From Thermothielavioides terrestris NRRL 8126 (lineage: Eukaryota > Ascomycota > Sordariomycetes > Sordariales > Chaetomiaceae): 64,000 nucleotides of DNA. The position numbers and the translations under genes are program-made. How positions within the stretch are numbered: position 1 is the first letter of the stretch; every line of letters begins with the position of its first letter. Location of the stretch: positions 496,001 through 560,000 of the forward strand of contig NC_016458.1 of NCBI RefSeq assembly GCF_000226115.1. Reading direction: 5' to 3'. Positions 9,909-22,299 of this stretch are shown one piece after another. Below the pieces are notes generated by a model that was given only the letters and a program-made list of their open reading frames with translations, had not been told where the DNA came from and did no database searches.

Positions 9909-11815
9909 TCACCGGATGCGCTTCCATCGGACGATCATGTCACGGTCGGGGGGCAGAGACCCAATGCCCGAGAACCGCTGGTCGCTCTCGGCCGGCCTGT
10001 CAGACGGCGAACCATCCGGATTCGTCCACCTCACGAATTCCATCTCGAACCGGTCCACCAGGATCGCCACCATGGTGAAGATCTCGTTCTTGGCAAAGTG
10101 TCGTCCGGGGCACATGGGGACGCCACCGCCTGCGTAACCACCCCCTTGATGTTAGAGACTACATATCGACCTTGTGTGTGAGAGAGAGAGTGGGGGAGAA
10201 GACCGCGCGCGCAGCAACGACCTACCAAAGGGGAAGAAACACGCCGGGCTGGCCGCCATGGCGAACTCGCGGCGCTTGCGCAGCGTACCTGTTTCCGGAT
10301 CCCGTTCCTCGACGTACTTTATGTGCCGCTCAGGCCAGAACTGGTCCGCGGGGTGCTCCGGCGATCCCCAGGTGGCCTCGTCGGTCTGGGCGATGCGCGA
10401 GTACGCGTGCACGAGGGCGCCCCGCGGCACGTCGACGCCGTTGATGGTCATCGGCCTGTCCGCGACGCGCATGATCACCATGCTCACCCGCAGCCGCAGG
10501 ATCTCGGTGAAGAGCGACTGCAGCAGCGGCAGGGCGGCGACTTTCTGCGTGTCGAGCGTGCGCGCGCCGGTGAGAGGGTCCGTCACGAAGGCGTCGGCTA
10601 CTTCTGCGCGCACGGCGCTCAGGAGCTGCGGGTCTTTGTTCAGCTCCATCAGCATCCAGCTGACTACCGGGATGGTGTTGGAGTTTTGGCTGTGATGGAA
10701 GCGTCATGCGATTTTCGCGTCAGCGGTGGGAGGGGAGAGAGACCGGACCAAGGACCATTGTTGCGGAGAGGGGAACCACGTACCCGAACACAAGTGTTCC
10801 CAATGCGCCGGCGACGGATTTGCGCTGGAATCCGGCGTCGGTAAGCCATTTGGTGAGCTCGCGCGTGATGCGGGTCCCAAAGTGTGGCTCCCACTGCGCA
10901 TCCACGTCCGGTCCGTTCCAGTCAAAGTCCTTCAGCCCGGCTTCCACGTACTTCTCGATCCGGTCCAGGAAGCGGTCCGAAGCCCGGAACGGCTGCGGGT
11001 ACATCCACCTGGGGAACCCGTACACCAGGACGGAGGCATAGGAGTCGAAGTACCAAAAGGCGTCGAGGAAGTCGGGATTCAGTTCCAGGATCTTGGGCCC
11101 AAACAGCGTCGTGATCGCGCACCGAGTGAAGTCTCGCCGGGTCAGTTCGTCGATGCTCAGGGTGGTCCACTGGCCGAGGGGAAATTTCTCCACGACGTCG
11201 CGGGAGAACTGCCTCGCGAACTCATCGACAATGGGCTTGATGTGGTGCTTCCGGCTCAGGAAATCGTACAGCACGTGGTACTTCGTCGCCCAGTACCGCT
11301 GCTGGGGCGGGACGTGCTCGGTGCCGGGCAGCGGCGTCTCCTTGTGACCGGACTTGTCGTTCGCAAAGCGCTGGATCTCTTCGCGTGTCATCCTCCAGAG
11401 CTTGGGGAAGCCTATCTGCAGCATGATACCGTTGTATGTCAAGTCACGCGAGGCAAAGATGGCTTGGTAGTGCTTTGGACCGCCAAAGAGATAGACCGGC
11501 GTCGTGCCCATCCAGAACCTGACCACCGGGGAGCGCTCGAGCGCCTTCCTGTATGCACCCAAAGCTTGGTTAGGGGGTGCAACGGGGAGAATCAGAACAG
11601 TCGCGCGTCGCTCCTTACGTTGCTCGTTTCATGAATTTCTCGTTGTTGAACACGAACTGGACGGTATTAAACACAAACGGGATGGGATCATGGAGGCTTG
11701 GTGGCGTCGGCCCGCTGGCAGTGTTGCGCCGGGAAGTGAAGTGAACGAAAGCTACCAAGGCGAAAACAAGAGCAGACAAAAGGGCAGCCCCTGAAGAAAC
11801 GGCTTTGTGTTCCAT
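9909..11815 (-). CDS. Cytochrome P450, CYP7/CYP8-like fungal family
   Basis: Four exons (11815-11619, 11548-10784, 10689-10226, 10129-9909) join in phase to 548 residues. An N-terminal hydrophobic anchor (SSGAALLSALVFALVAFVHF) predicts ER-membrane attachment. The I-helix region reads VFGQNSNTIPVVSW, where Asn-Ser-Asn-Thr replaces the usual AGxxT, as in CYP7/CYP8-type enzymes. EILR is the K-helix ExxR, and FFPFGGGVPMCPGRHF is the heme loop with Cys482. This layout is known from sterol or bile-acid 7-alpha-hydroxylase and prostacyclin synthase relatives in fungi; the actual substrate is unknown. The introns have clear sites (GTAAGG, GTACGT, GTAGGT donors). The gene is convergent with the methyltransferase, about 810 bp from its stop. 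Confidence 0.88.
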
Positions 11816-12739
11816 GGCTTCTCATGGATCTCGCTGGCCTTGCCGCTGCAGATCAGAGTTGCGTTTGGGTGTTGCCGGAGACTTCGGCTCGCAGATGTTG
11901 GGCGACCTCAGACTTATACGCCAGGGAAGACCTGCGCCGTCCTCTTGTTGGCCCCTCTCCGCCTGAACCCGGGAGACGTGCATGCGTCTAACGGTAGCTG
12001 TTGGTTGTTTGCCGGGGATAACGGAATTCACGTCTGATTGGTTTTCCGTGTCAGGACATGCCACTCGTTTGGATTGCCAAGCAGGTTGCAGCATACAGGG
12101 ATGGTATCAATGGATTCCGTAGAGCGTTCGGCAACTTTGCCATTTGTAAGCACCTGCTGCAGTTTTGGGGGCGGACTCTCCCGAGTCCGTGGACATGGAG
12201 AGGCGTGTCCAGTTCAACGACAGTCTCTAGTTCTACATGTTCATGCGCCCGAGTATTCGAGACCCCCTTGGCGTGCCATGACGAATGGAAAGGCAACAGC
12301 CAGCACACCGTTACCTATCAAACGACCTCGACGGTTTGTCGAAGGTCCACCGTCTGCGTAATCCTCGCCCCGATGTTTCTTCTCCCTTGAGGACTTCTGG
12401 CCGATCGCTCTGATGTTCCCGCGTCCGCTGCGCGCACTGTCGCAGTTGCCGCTGCCTGCCGAGCGGAATCTGGATCTCAGGGACCATAGAGGTCACTTGC
12501 CCCGCTGGTCTTTCTCTGAAGCTTGACGTGAACGATACCAGCACGGACCGGGAACACCTGAATGCGGCCTGGAGTGGTGAATCTGGCCTGTTCAATTCTC
12601 AAACTCATCCCAACTGTCGACTCCCCCTGCCCATCACCCGACGAAATTGAATAGCAGCCCTCAAAGCCGAGTCAACCACAAACCCAAACGGCTGAGTTAA
12701 AGTTGAAGCGCACACGGCGCTCCCAAGCAAAGCAACACC
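11816..12739. other. Intergenic, nothing recognised
   Basis: This separates the P450 start from the 3' end of the DUF8021 gene. No frame shows domains or paired splice sites. Confidence 0.5.
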
Positions 12740-13661
12740 TCAAGCGGGAATCCCAGTCCCGTTCAAGCCGCACCCGGCATGCACGCACGCGGAGACAGTG
12801 TGGATATACCGAATCTTGCCGCCCTCAACCCTGAAAAGATGGCTGTCCGGCATCGGCTCCTGCGGCACCGAGCGGTCCAGGCCGGGGAAGCCGAGGAAGA
12901 TGGAGACGGCGCCCATCTCCTCGTCGACGACGTAGCGGCGGTTGGTGACGACGATGGTCGACGGCAGCCCGAGGCTGCACGTGTTGCCGCCGGCGCCGCG
13001 CGGGTCCGTGTACGCGCCGCCCTCGAGCCGCGCGCACGGCGTGCCGAAGGGCACCGCGTAGCTCGCGTTGTCGAAGCGGTTGAAGTAGGCGTCGCCCGCG
13101 GCTTGGATCACCGCCCGCGTGTCGCGCTTGTCCGCCGGGATCGGGTCCCAGTTCTCCAGCGAGTTCCTGGGTTCTGCAGGTGAGCTACCTAGTCTGTCTC
13201 GTTTCATGCCTTCCCCCTCCCCTCTCCCTGCCCGACCTCAACACATACCAGTGCAGGTAGCCCGTGGCGTTGAAAGCCCAGTCGCCCGGCTTCGTCGCGA
13301 TCGTCTCGATGAGGCTGGCCTTGTCGTTGGTGAAGACCATGCGCGTGGCAATAACATAGGGCTTGGCTGGGTCGGTGACGATCAGCTCGGTAAAGGTCGC
13401 GCACAGCGTGGTGTCGTGGATGCTGCGATTGTGGTCGATTTTCATGGGCTGGGCGAGCACGCCCGTCGTGATGTCGACCGTCTTGTCGCTCTCGGTGTAG
13501 TTGAGATTGTCGGCGGTGATGGCTGTCAGCGTCGCCGGCTTGCCCTCGGCCTGGGCTGCCACGTACTTGTCGGTGGCATCGACCAGGAACGTACGGTTGC
13601 ACGCCGCAGCGGCGCCGGAAGCCAGCGCAGCACCCACAAGCAAGATTCCTCGGAACTTCAT
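12740..13661 (-). CDS. Secreted DUF8021-type protein
   Basis: Two exons (13661-13249 and 13166-12740) encode 279 residues. A signal peptide (MKFRGILLVGAALASGAAA) is followed by CNRTFLVDATDKYV, the typical opening of fungal secreted proteins with a DUF8021 domain. The domain continues with an NYTESDKTV segment and ends with DSHLFRVEGGKIRYIHTV, a SnoaL/NTF2-like strand pair. Six or more cysteines and several Asn-x-Thr/Ser sites fit secretion and glycosylation. The molecular function of the family is unknown. The splice GTATGT...CCCAG is needed to keep the frame; the nearer CTGCAG acceptor would create a stop. An ATG five codons upstream is an alternative start, but the one used sits directly before the basic n-region. 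Confidence 0.8.
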
Positions 13662-14677
13662 TGCTCCTGCTTGCAACTATGGGCCAAAGATCTGCGAAGT
13701 GTCTACGGCGCCACCGCGGCGGTGTGCCTGGACGTCTGGCCTAAAGCCTAAATATGCCCCATCGACGCCTATCGACGTGGCAATTATGGTGGCTCATTCC
13801 AGAAGAATTGCCGTAAACAGATCGTCGCTTTCGTCAAAGGAAGACTGTCAACTCGGCGGGGCCAGCGCCCAATTGCACATCTGGGGGCTATTTAACCCGA
13901 GGCAGATATAGAAAGGGCCCGATCGCTCCCCGCTCGGCAGATCGAGCATGCTGATCATCGAGTGGCTCGGAACATCTCCGGTTGGCGGTGGCGGACTTCT
14001 CAATGTGCAGGGCGCTTTGCCCCTTGCATATCCCGCAAAAATGGCGGCAGGGCGTTTCTGGCACCGACTTCAGGAGCTACAAGAAAGGGGTCCAAATACT
14101 TTGATTCCGCTCTTCCAGCTTTCGTCTGCTTGGGACGACAGACGCGTGTCATTGAACCCAGAGAGCAGAACTCAATGGCTACTCGACCCCTTGACGCACG
14201 GCAGCAGGTTACTGTGACGTCCCGTTGATGCAGGCCATCATCAGACGGACAATCACAGAGATTCATTTCTTCTAGAGCGCTGGCCAGCCATCGGACAAGG
14301 CGCAACGGGCACAAACAACGGCTCTGTTGGCAGGGCGGGGTTGCGGATACTGAAGCTTTGAGATCTTCGCGCCATGAACAATGAATTCAGTGTTCTGGAG
14401 TTCATCAGCTGTTCTGAAATGAAGAGCATCGGCACCGTGGTGCACCATTCTTTGAATCCGTGACATGCTGAAGGAAAACGTTGTTCATGTTTGGTGGCGT
14501 CGAAAACAAAGAGGGCAAGAGATCAGCGGAGCAACAAGTTGTTGTCATTGTTGTCCCCATGGATGAACCCGACAGTTGACTTGTATTGGCCAAGACTCCC
14601 GCCTATTATTAAAGACTTGTATATCATGTCGCACAAATTCTCGGCTCAAACTTTCCGACACAGACATCGGAGTGAAA
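13662..14677. other. Intergenic, nothing recognised
   Basis: This is the DUF8021 promoter side and the leader of the next open frame. No domain or splice structure is seen on either strand. Confidence 0.45.
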
Positions 14678-15547
14678 ATGGGTTCTCGTGCTAACCAAGC
14701 CCGCCGTCCGTCCCGCAGACGGTCCATTGACATCAACATGGAATCGCCGTTGACAAGCATATGCAAGCGAGCTGCGGCGATGATGGCTTCTGGAGAAGCG
14801 AATCACAATCGGTGGGAATATGACGAGGAAGAAGATTCTGGGTCTCCTATCCTCGGGCCGTTTTCTGGTCCGTGGACAGGGGTTCCAGTTCCACCCGCTT
14901 CACAGGAGGACCACTTGGACACTTCCAGGGTTATGGAAATGCTGATTGAGCAAATCAACAGCGCGATGTCCACGCACCATGTCAGCTCTACTGGTGCTCC
15001 GCGAGACAACTGCCAGAAACAAGCGCTCCAAGCGGGAAAAACGGAGGTGAAGCGGTTCGCGGCGGCCAAGGTGACGACAGTTGAAGCTGAGGCCCCGACG
15101 CCTGCGAAGGCAGAAGTATGCGGTGTTCCAGGCAATCGCCCCGCGCTTCGGCGGATGGCCCGTGGTGTCACGGTGTCGCGGTTGACTGGCATTACAAGCG
15201 AGCTTGAGCCGGCGCAGGGAACCTGTCCCACCTCAGCTGCGAAGAACGTACCTGGTACTTACGTAGTAGACATTCAATGTCCCCTCTCTAATGTAAGCAA
15301 TACACGCTGTAAGAGCATCACAAGCGTCACATTCCACCAAGATCCATATGTAACTTCCCACCCCTTCCATGTTGTTTTATGTACACTCTCCACCGTCCAC
15401 CGCGTCGTGGCCGGCAAGCCGGGGACAAGTGGGTCTCAATACCGGCTCGACCTGCCTCATCCGGAAATAGATTGGGGAGTCCCCGGCTTCCGTCGGAGAC
15501 CCGAATCGGACCGTGCGATCGAAGGCCGTGACTCATACACTCCGTAG
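14678..15547 (+). CDS. Unrecognised 289-aa open frame
   Basis: A single uninterrupted frame runs from ATG 14678 to TAG 15547. The N-terminus is basic (RRPSRRRS), followed by an acidic patch (EYDEEEDSG) and a stretch with helical character around EMLIEQINSAM. No domain, signal peptide or membrane segment is visible. Codon composition is acceptable up to about 15230, then becomes less gene-like. A spliced or shorter protein ending near 15250 is possible. It may be a lineage-specific disordered protein or a chance frame. Confidence 0.35.
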   Translation: MGSRANQARRPSRRRSIDINMESPLTSICKRAAAMMASGEANHNRWEYDEEEDSGSPILGPFSGPWTGVPVPPASQEDHLDTSRVMEMLIEQINSAMSTHHVSSTGAPRDNCQKQALQAGKTEVKRFAAAKVTTVEAEAPTPAKAEVCGVPGNRPALRRMARGVTVSRLTGITSELEPAQGTCPTSAAKNVPGTYVVDIQCPLSNVSNTRCKSITSVTFHQDPYVTSHPFHVVLCTLSTVHRVVAGKPGTSGSQYRLDLPHPEIDWGVPGFRRRPESDRAIEGRDSYTP

Positions 15548-15637
15548 TACGTATGCAACCGCTGGCCTCGACAGCCTCAACGGCCACAGCACCACTCTCC
15601 CCCGTCTCAAGACACATCGTGCAACAGACCGCGGAAG

Positions 15638-16222
15638 ATGACCAACTCGTCAGAAGCCTCACAGCCGGCCCCGGCTTCCACTCCGTCACTGCTACCGGAA
15701 GAGCCGGCGCTTCCGAAGGGCTACACCCTCCACTCCGGCTACCCGCCCGTCCCGGACTACCTACACCTGCGCGCCGCGGCCGGCTTGTCGCCCAAAACAC
15801 CCGCCCAAGCCGCTCCCGTCGCGCGCAACAGCTGGTACGGCTGCTACGTCACCTACACGCCGCCAGACAGCCCAGACAGCGAAACCACCGCCTCCGCCTC
15901 CCCCGCCAGCAACAGCAGCAGCAGCTCCCCGACCATCGTGGCGATGGGCCGCATCATCGCCGACGGCGGCTGGTACTTCCACGTGACCGACATGGCGGTG
16001 CTGCCGGCGCACCAGCGCCGGGGGCTCGGCGGCGCCGTGCTGAGGCACCTGCTGGCGCGCATCAGGACGCACGCGCCGCGGGGCGAGGGCGGCGTCGGCG
16101 GCGCCTATGTCACGCTGTTTGCGGACGCGCCGGGCCGCCGGCTGTACGCGCGCAACGGGTTCGTCGAGACCGCGCCCGGCCAGGTCGGGATGATGATGCC
16201 TATGGGGTGGGAGGGGCGGTGA
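15638..16222 (+). CDS. GNAT-family N-acetyltransferase
   Basis: An intron-less frame of 194 residues. The acetyl-CoA binding motif A is visible as MAVLPAHQRRGLGGAVL (R/Q-x-x-G-x-G/A at about residues 124-132), preceded by the beta4 strand WYFHVTD and followed by motif B with LYARNGFVE. A low-complexity Ser/Pro/Thr insert (about residues 76-100) separates the first strands. Substrate unknown; these small proteins acetylate amino groups of small molecules or peptides in the cytosol. The copia element begins only 146 bp beyond the stop, so the 3' UTR and terminator may lie against, or read into, the repeat island. Confidence 0.85.
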   Translation: MTNSSEASQPAPASTPSLLPEEPALPKGYTLHSGYPPVPDYLHLRAAAGLSPKTPAQAAPVARNSWYGCYVTYTPPDSPDSETTASASPASNSSSSSPTIVAMGRIIADGGWYFHVTDMAVLPAHQRRGLGGAVLRHLLARIRTHAPRGEGGVGGAYVTLFADAPGRRLYARNGFVETAPGQVGMMMPMGWEGR

Positions 16223-16362
16223 GGTGGGTGGATTGGGATGGGCTGGGGAGGACTGGGATGAGCTGGAGTGTGGGCGTTGGGGATAGAGGATGTGAGTGGT
16301 GGAGTGTGGACTTACGAGTGAACTGATGTTGAATCAGGTCTAGCTGCCCTATTCATGTTGTA

Positions 16363-16367
16363 AGAGT
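16363..16367. repeat. Target-site duplication AGAGT (left)
   Basis: AGAGT lies directly before the copia 5' LTR and again directly after its 3' LTR (30477-30481). This 5-bp match defines the insertion boundaries. Confidence 0.9.
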
Positions 16368-16577
16368 TGTCAGAACCAGCCTAGCCCGGGGTAGCGGGCC
16401 GGCCCACCGAGATTAGGATCCACCGGCTTGATGCCCAACTGCCGCCTAAGACGGGGCTCCTGATCAGGAGAACTCTCCTACAATACAATATCTTCAACAC
16501 TACAATTGATCCTAGTTATATACATTACTTACATCGTAATAGCTTCATCTTCCTAAGCCTATATAGCGGTTCCAACA
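16368..16577 (+). repeat. Copia 5' LTR
   Basis: 210 bp, TGTCAGAACC...GGTTCCAACA. It aligns end to end with 30267-30476. Its left half keeps Cs and Gs that are T or A in the 3' copy; its right half is the more mutated copy over much of its length. Confidence 0.92.
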
Positions 16578-16619
16578 ATTAAGAGTCTCATTGGCTTAAA
16601 AACCTAGCCCTATCTCTAA

Positions 16620-19600
16620 GTATATAGCCCTATATATAGCGTTTAGTAGCAACTACTATATCTTCGAAGGCTAATATAAAGATCAATATTATCCTAGCTA
16701 GCTTAGATAACTAGGTAGCTTAGAACTGTAAGTTCATTAATAAGGCTAAGTATCTCGACCTACTCGACTATTTCGAGGGTAAGGCGGAGCTCCTCCTAAA
16801 GCCTATACTAGCTAATACCTACGATCTCACTTATAAGTGTATCTAGCGTAAGCTCTAGGAATATATCGTCGAACTATAGGCTTCTACGCTAGCTATAGCT
16901 ATAGGAGCTATAGCCAATGTAGAAGCTCTAGCCGATCTAGGAGCGCCTACTATAGGCGAGTAGCGGCCTAGTACTACCTCTATAGCCTAGGATAACGATA
17001 TAAACTCCCCGACCCTCTCTAAGAACGAGGGTCTATAAAAGCAGTTTAGTGTTAAGGCACTAAACGGCTATTAGAGGAAGCTCTATAATGAAAGGGAAAA
17101 ATGGTTTAATAACAATATCGCTATCGTTATTATATAGGTTAAGAAAGATCTAGATCGTAAATATAAGGACTATAAACACTAGACTAATTACTTTACTTAG
17201 ATACTAACCTTTATAACCACTATAGTAGTAGCTAACTATTGGTCTATCTACTTTATAGAATATACTGACCTTTGAACGTAGTATAATAATTTTAAGAAGA
17301 TCGTTTAACTAACTATCGAGACGATAACCGAGCTTCAAATATATATTTATATCTACCTCAATATATTTAAATACCCTAGGAATATATATATTAAGGAGGC
17401 TAATTTCGAGAGGTAGCTCGTTAAATAGAAGAGCCTAATAGATAAGGCCTCCCTCTAGAAGATAAGTAAAACGAAAGATCCTAGCCTATAGTTCAATGAA
17501 TTAATAGCTATACTAGAGAAGCTATTTCTAAGCTTTATTTCCCTCTATACTATAAGTAAAATAGAGATCTTTAAGAAACTAACCTTTTAAGGTATAGCTA
17601 TAGAAGTCTATAAAGGTATATATCTATTCTTTGAGAAGGTATCTAACTATATAGGGAAAGGATCCTTCCTAATATATAGCTCTAAAGAGAAAGAAAATAA
17701 GGACCCTAAGCAACTAGAAGATTAGGAGGATTGCCCTAGGCGCTAAACTAGTTATAAAGAGGGAGCTAAAATTAGCCGATCCTACTCTAAATATAAGCTA
17801 AATATACCTATAGCTCCTAGTACCTTTATAAGGTCTTTAAGTATATTAAGGAAGTGCTATATCTACAATTACTTCTATCTAACTAAGTAGTACTACTACT
17901 TAAACCTTAAGAGTATATTGCCTAGGTAGAAACCTAGAGAATACGTTAAAGCTTATATAGAGGCCAATTTAAAGGCTAATTCAACTCTATAAGCAAAGGC
18001 TAATAGGCTCTAGATAAAGAGGTCTAGAAGTAGCTTTGCTAACAATGTAAAGAGCGATATAGGCAAAGATCCGCTATCGCATTGACTAGCCGACTACTTT
18101 AAAAGAGCTATAGCTACGTTCCTAACGAAGGAGCCTAAGGTCCTCGAAGTGGATATAGCAGATGCTAACGCCTCTAAAGAGGGCACTGCTCCTAAAGAGA
18201 GTACTACCTAGGAAGAGGGTACTACCCCTAAAGTAGGTATCGCCCCTAATATAGGCAACGCCTCCGACGTAGGCATCAACATTATAGCGATATTTAGCTA
18301 CTAGTATATTATAAGAATATAGTAGTAGAGAGCTATAGGCAAATGTATAGTAAGCTTTGCTATAATCCTAGCTATATTCTAGGTAGGCTAGAGATACCCT
18401 CTAATTAACTTAGTAATCCTAGATTTAGGGTCAACTATTTATATTACTAACTATCTAAGTAGGTTTAAAAGGCCTTCTAAGTTGGCTATGTCTAATGACT
18501 ATATTTAGGTAAGCGAATACCCTATTTAGATTAAAGGATATCGCGAGATAGATATTAAACTATAGAACGACGAAGGTGTTATAGTCCTTATACTATATAA
18601 TATAGCTTACTATCTAACCTTCGTATATAATATCGTATTGTTAGAGTAGCTTAATCGACGAGGGATCTAGTAGGACAATAGGCTAGAGAGTACACTAAAC
18701 TACCCACTTAGGCGCTAAGATTATATACTCTTTAGATATACTACGAAGAAGCTCTAACAATATATCTTTAAATATATATTCGAAGACTATATACCTATGG
18801 CCTTTGCCGCCTAAACAAAGAGACTTAATCGCTAGGCTCGCTATATAGAGAGTATAGTAAATACTATAACTTAGTACCTACATCTTAGCTATATAGGCCT
18901 AAGAGCCTTTGAACACTTTGTCAATTATTTATAAGGAGGGTATATTAAAGGCGTACCAACGTTCGAATATAACGGCTATAGCTTTAGCAAGTTAAAACGT
19001 AGGCCTAACCGTATTCCTAGGCCATTGAACTATAGCCTAGGCGATAGGATCGCTCTAGATTTATACCCTTTCTAGGAAGGCTAATAGCGCTTTAAACATC
19101 TACTATTAGCGATAGATCGCTATTCAAGTATAATATAGGACTACTATCTATATAATTATAAGGCGCTAGGCATCCTAGTAGCTATTAAATACCTCGCTAT
19201 ACTGCTTAAAAGGCAGTATTAGCTATGTATCAAGGTCCTAGAGTATAACAACGAATTTATATAGGCAAGCGCTATTACTACCTAGGTAGAGAGATAAGGT
19301 ATTCGAATAGAGCCTTTAGCGCCTAATATACCTATATAGAACAAAGGCGCTAAACGCTTAGGGGGTATAATTAAGGAGAAGGCTAGAACAATAGCTATTG
19401 GTATATAGTTGCTAGGGCAACTATAACTAAAAGTTATAAGAGCTACGGTATATCTCTATAATAAGATACTATCTTTAATAACAGAGTAGATAACGCTACT
19501 AGATCGCTTTTATACTTTCTTTGCTAAGAGAGATAGCCTAAGAGCCTTAGAGTATAAGCTATACTAAGGCATTTAAAGGTCTACGATTATAAGGCATTCG

Positions 19601-19991
19601 CTATAATAGATACCGCTAAGAAGAAAGAAAGGCGCCTCGAATAGTTCTAGCTAAGAGCTTAGATTAGCTACTTTATAGGATACAATTCCTTAAACATCTA
19701 TTATATCTAGAACCCTATTACCAACTAAATAGTATATATATACAATATAATCTTTGACGAAAAGTAGGTATACCTAGGCGATCTAAAGCTTATAGTGTAA
19801 GATATTCCCTAGATAGACTTTAAAGAGCTAAAGCGCTAGCTTAATACTAAAGGCGCTAATAATATCGATTAGCTAGATAATAACAATCTTACGCCTATAG
19901 CTAAGGAAGAGGATATAATAGAGGCGTTTAATATACCTTTAACAACCTTCGAAGAACTAGAGGAGAGCCTAGCTACTATCAAAGAAGCATT
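16620..19991 (+). pseudogene. Copia gag and integrase half, broken
   Basis: Plus-strand similarity to copia polyprotein in several frames with many stops. Around 17845-17895 a knuckle-like KCYIYNY segment appears with expected Cys changed to Tyr. Around 18880-19420 a GAG-pre-integrase segment (SYIGLRAFEHFVN) leads into an integrase core containing AIDRYSSII and RIEPLAPNIPI. The coding then runs into the gypsy insertion at 19997. The decay pattern is transition-type throughout. Confidence 0.75.
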
Positions 19992-19996
19992 AGATA
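19992..19996. repeat. Target-site duplication AGATA (left)
   Basis: AGATA precedes the gypsy left LTR and is repeated at 27569-27573 after the right LTR. Confidence 0.9.
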
Positions 19997-20246
19997 TGTA
20001 ACGTACTAGCCTTGTAGCGTTCTGTAGACAAGCGTACAATGTTCTATTCAACTACTTTAAGGAAAGGAAAAGGAGAAGTATAGGCTACGGTCCTTGTATA
20101 TAGAGTTTTCAGGGGCTCGCGAAGTGGGTTTGGGCCAACGTTATTCTAGGCACGAGGCGGGCCTGCTACGGGGCCGCCCTAGGGCCGCTACAGATCCTAG
20201 GTGTAGCCCCTATATACCTAGCCTAGGTATAGCCTAGTCCGTAATA
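19997..20246 (-). repeat. Gypsy LTR, left copy (3' LTR of element)
   Basis: 250 bp, aligning end to end with 27319-27568. The outer (left) part keeps bases such as GCCTTGTAGCGTTC that read GCTTTATAGCATTC in the other copy; the inner part is more mutated than the other copy. Confidence 0.9.
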
Positions 20247-20262
20247 TACCCCCCCCGCCCCG
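20247..20262 (-). promoter_or_regulatory. Polypurine tract of gypsy element
   Basis: Read on the minus strand this is GGGGCGGGGGGGGTA directly before the LTR, the expected site of plus-strand DNA priming in reverse transcription. Confidence 0.7.
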
Positions 20263-22299
20263 CTAGGCGGTCGAGTTAGGGTATATACAACGCTATATCG
20301 AGCATCGGCGTAGTTGGGTTTAAGGTAGTTGCCTGCTAAGGTCTTGCTATTCGTAGCCGTCCTACTGCCTAGGCTCAAGTTGTTTGTTTACGTCGCCTTG
20401 GCAAGCCGCTAATTAGCCCCCTCCTCTCCTTGTACGTTTATATAGAGCAACTACGCTATATCGGGTGTACCTACTGATTATATACAATTTGACCTTGCTT
20501 GTCGCTATTAAAAGCCCCTTTTCTCGTATAACCCGACTTTCTTACGTTTCCCTCCTACATTTAATGCGTATATCCCCCTTCTCTTTCGTAATTTAGTTTC
20601 TTCCCTCTTCGTACGCTAACAACGTCCCTCTATCCTACCTCGTATATATTCCCCTCCTCCTATATTCTCTCCGCGTATCTGTCTATATCCTCGAGCGTGC
20701 TACTCATTTTCGCCTTGGCTCTAGCCAAAGTCTTTTCGTCCTTCGCCCCGATAGCGATATAGTTCCTAAAACTCGCTTATCGTATTCGTATATAGGATCG
20801 CTAAAATGTTAGTCGCTACCGCTGCTCTTGGAGGTAGGGGCGTAGGCTACTATCCTAGCGACGATAATAACGAAGACTATAATATAAGTGCCTTTAGGAT
20901 AATCTCGTTGTAGATCTAAGTTGCTTACTAACTACGATGTTATAAAACTGAAATAATCGCTAGAAGAATGACAAACTGTCGATTAGTAGGTTCATTGTCG
21001 AGGGAGACTTCGACAACGAGGAAAATAAACTACTCCCCGATAAAGGAGAGTTCTATATATAGTACATCGCTCACCTCCTTAGTAGTACTAAGGTCGAATA
21101 TACCCCTAGCTATGGCAAATCCTATAAAGAATGTCGTAGGGCCTATACGATATACGAGTAGGACTTTGTATTATAGGCAATAAACCCTTGCCTTTGGTCT
21201 AGTCTAAAGAAAATTCTTAAAGTATATAATATAGGCTAGGCTATTGAGACCTCTGTCTAGAAGAAGACGAGCTCGTAGCTCGCTTACTATATAGTCCTTA
21301 AATGTGAATTCCAGAAGTTGGCTTAGTCTTTCTAGACTACTTTTAACAACGTATAGGTGTACTATGTCCTTGCTTAGCTAGCACTGCTTCCCTTGTCTAC
21401 TACTGAGCGGACCCCGACTTATATTGTCCCTTAGACCCTAGTTGCCTCCCCCGCTACACTAAGCCGCTATAGGGCCCTAGTGCCCTATAATCTACCTACT
21501 TCCTCCTTAGACGCTTCTATTTAGCTAGCTATCCATTTAACTTATCGCCTAATAAGTAATGAGGAAGCCTACTAACGTAAAATACGTTACTTGGTCGACA
21601 TTATTATAACTATTGTTAATACCAATAACCGTTTTGTCGACTATATTTTAAGTTCGCTATAGTCTAGCCCCTTTTTGTAGGGCGGCTATAGTTCGACTCC
21701 TACTAGGTACGACATTGCCTTAGTCCCCTTCGCCCTACGTCCCTAGCGCTATTCGTCTTTACTTACCGAGGACCTTATATACGTCCGCTATAAATACGTT
21801 GATCCTCTTCCCTAGACCTCTAGTAGGTCTAATAGGTAGCTAATTATAGAGGTACTCTCGTCGTTAGATAAAGGTGCTATATACTCGCCTACTAGCGACC
21901 TAATACTGTTTGGAGACGAAGAGGCTATAGAGTAGGGCTAGAGACGGCTTTGTCTCCTATTGTAGCCTTGTCCCCGTTTTATCCTATGCCTCGACCCTCT
22001 GTTAAACCAACTTATCGACTAGAATAGTTGTAGTAATTTTGATATCCGCCCTTGTCCTACCTCGGAGATCTTAGAGTAGGTTATATATTGGCCGTCAACC
22101 TTGCCTCCTATTAGTTTATACCTAGGTATCCTATAGTACTATAGGGTTGACGCTAGGGTAAGGCTAGAGGACTACCTATATTTAAGGAAGTAGACTTAGT
22201 TAGTGTATTAGGATCTCTCTACGTTTATATTTCTTTTGTCGTCTTTTTATAATAAGGCTATAGCTAGATGTATTAAGGTGACTATGTACCTAGTGGTAC

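Noticed and set aside
13167..13185. CTGCAG acceptor for the DUF8021 intron
   Set aside because: Joining there creates an immediate TGA; the next AG (ACCCAG) preserves the frame and family sequence.
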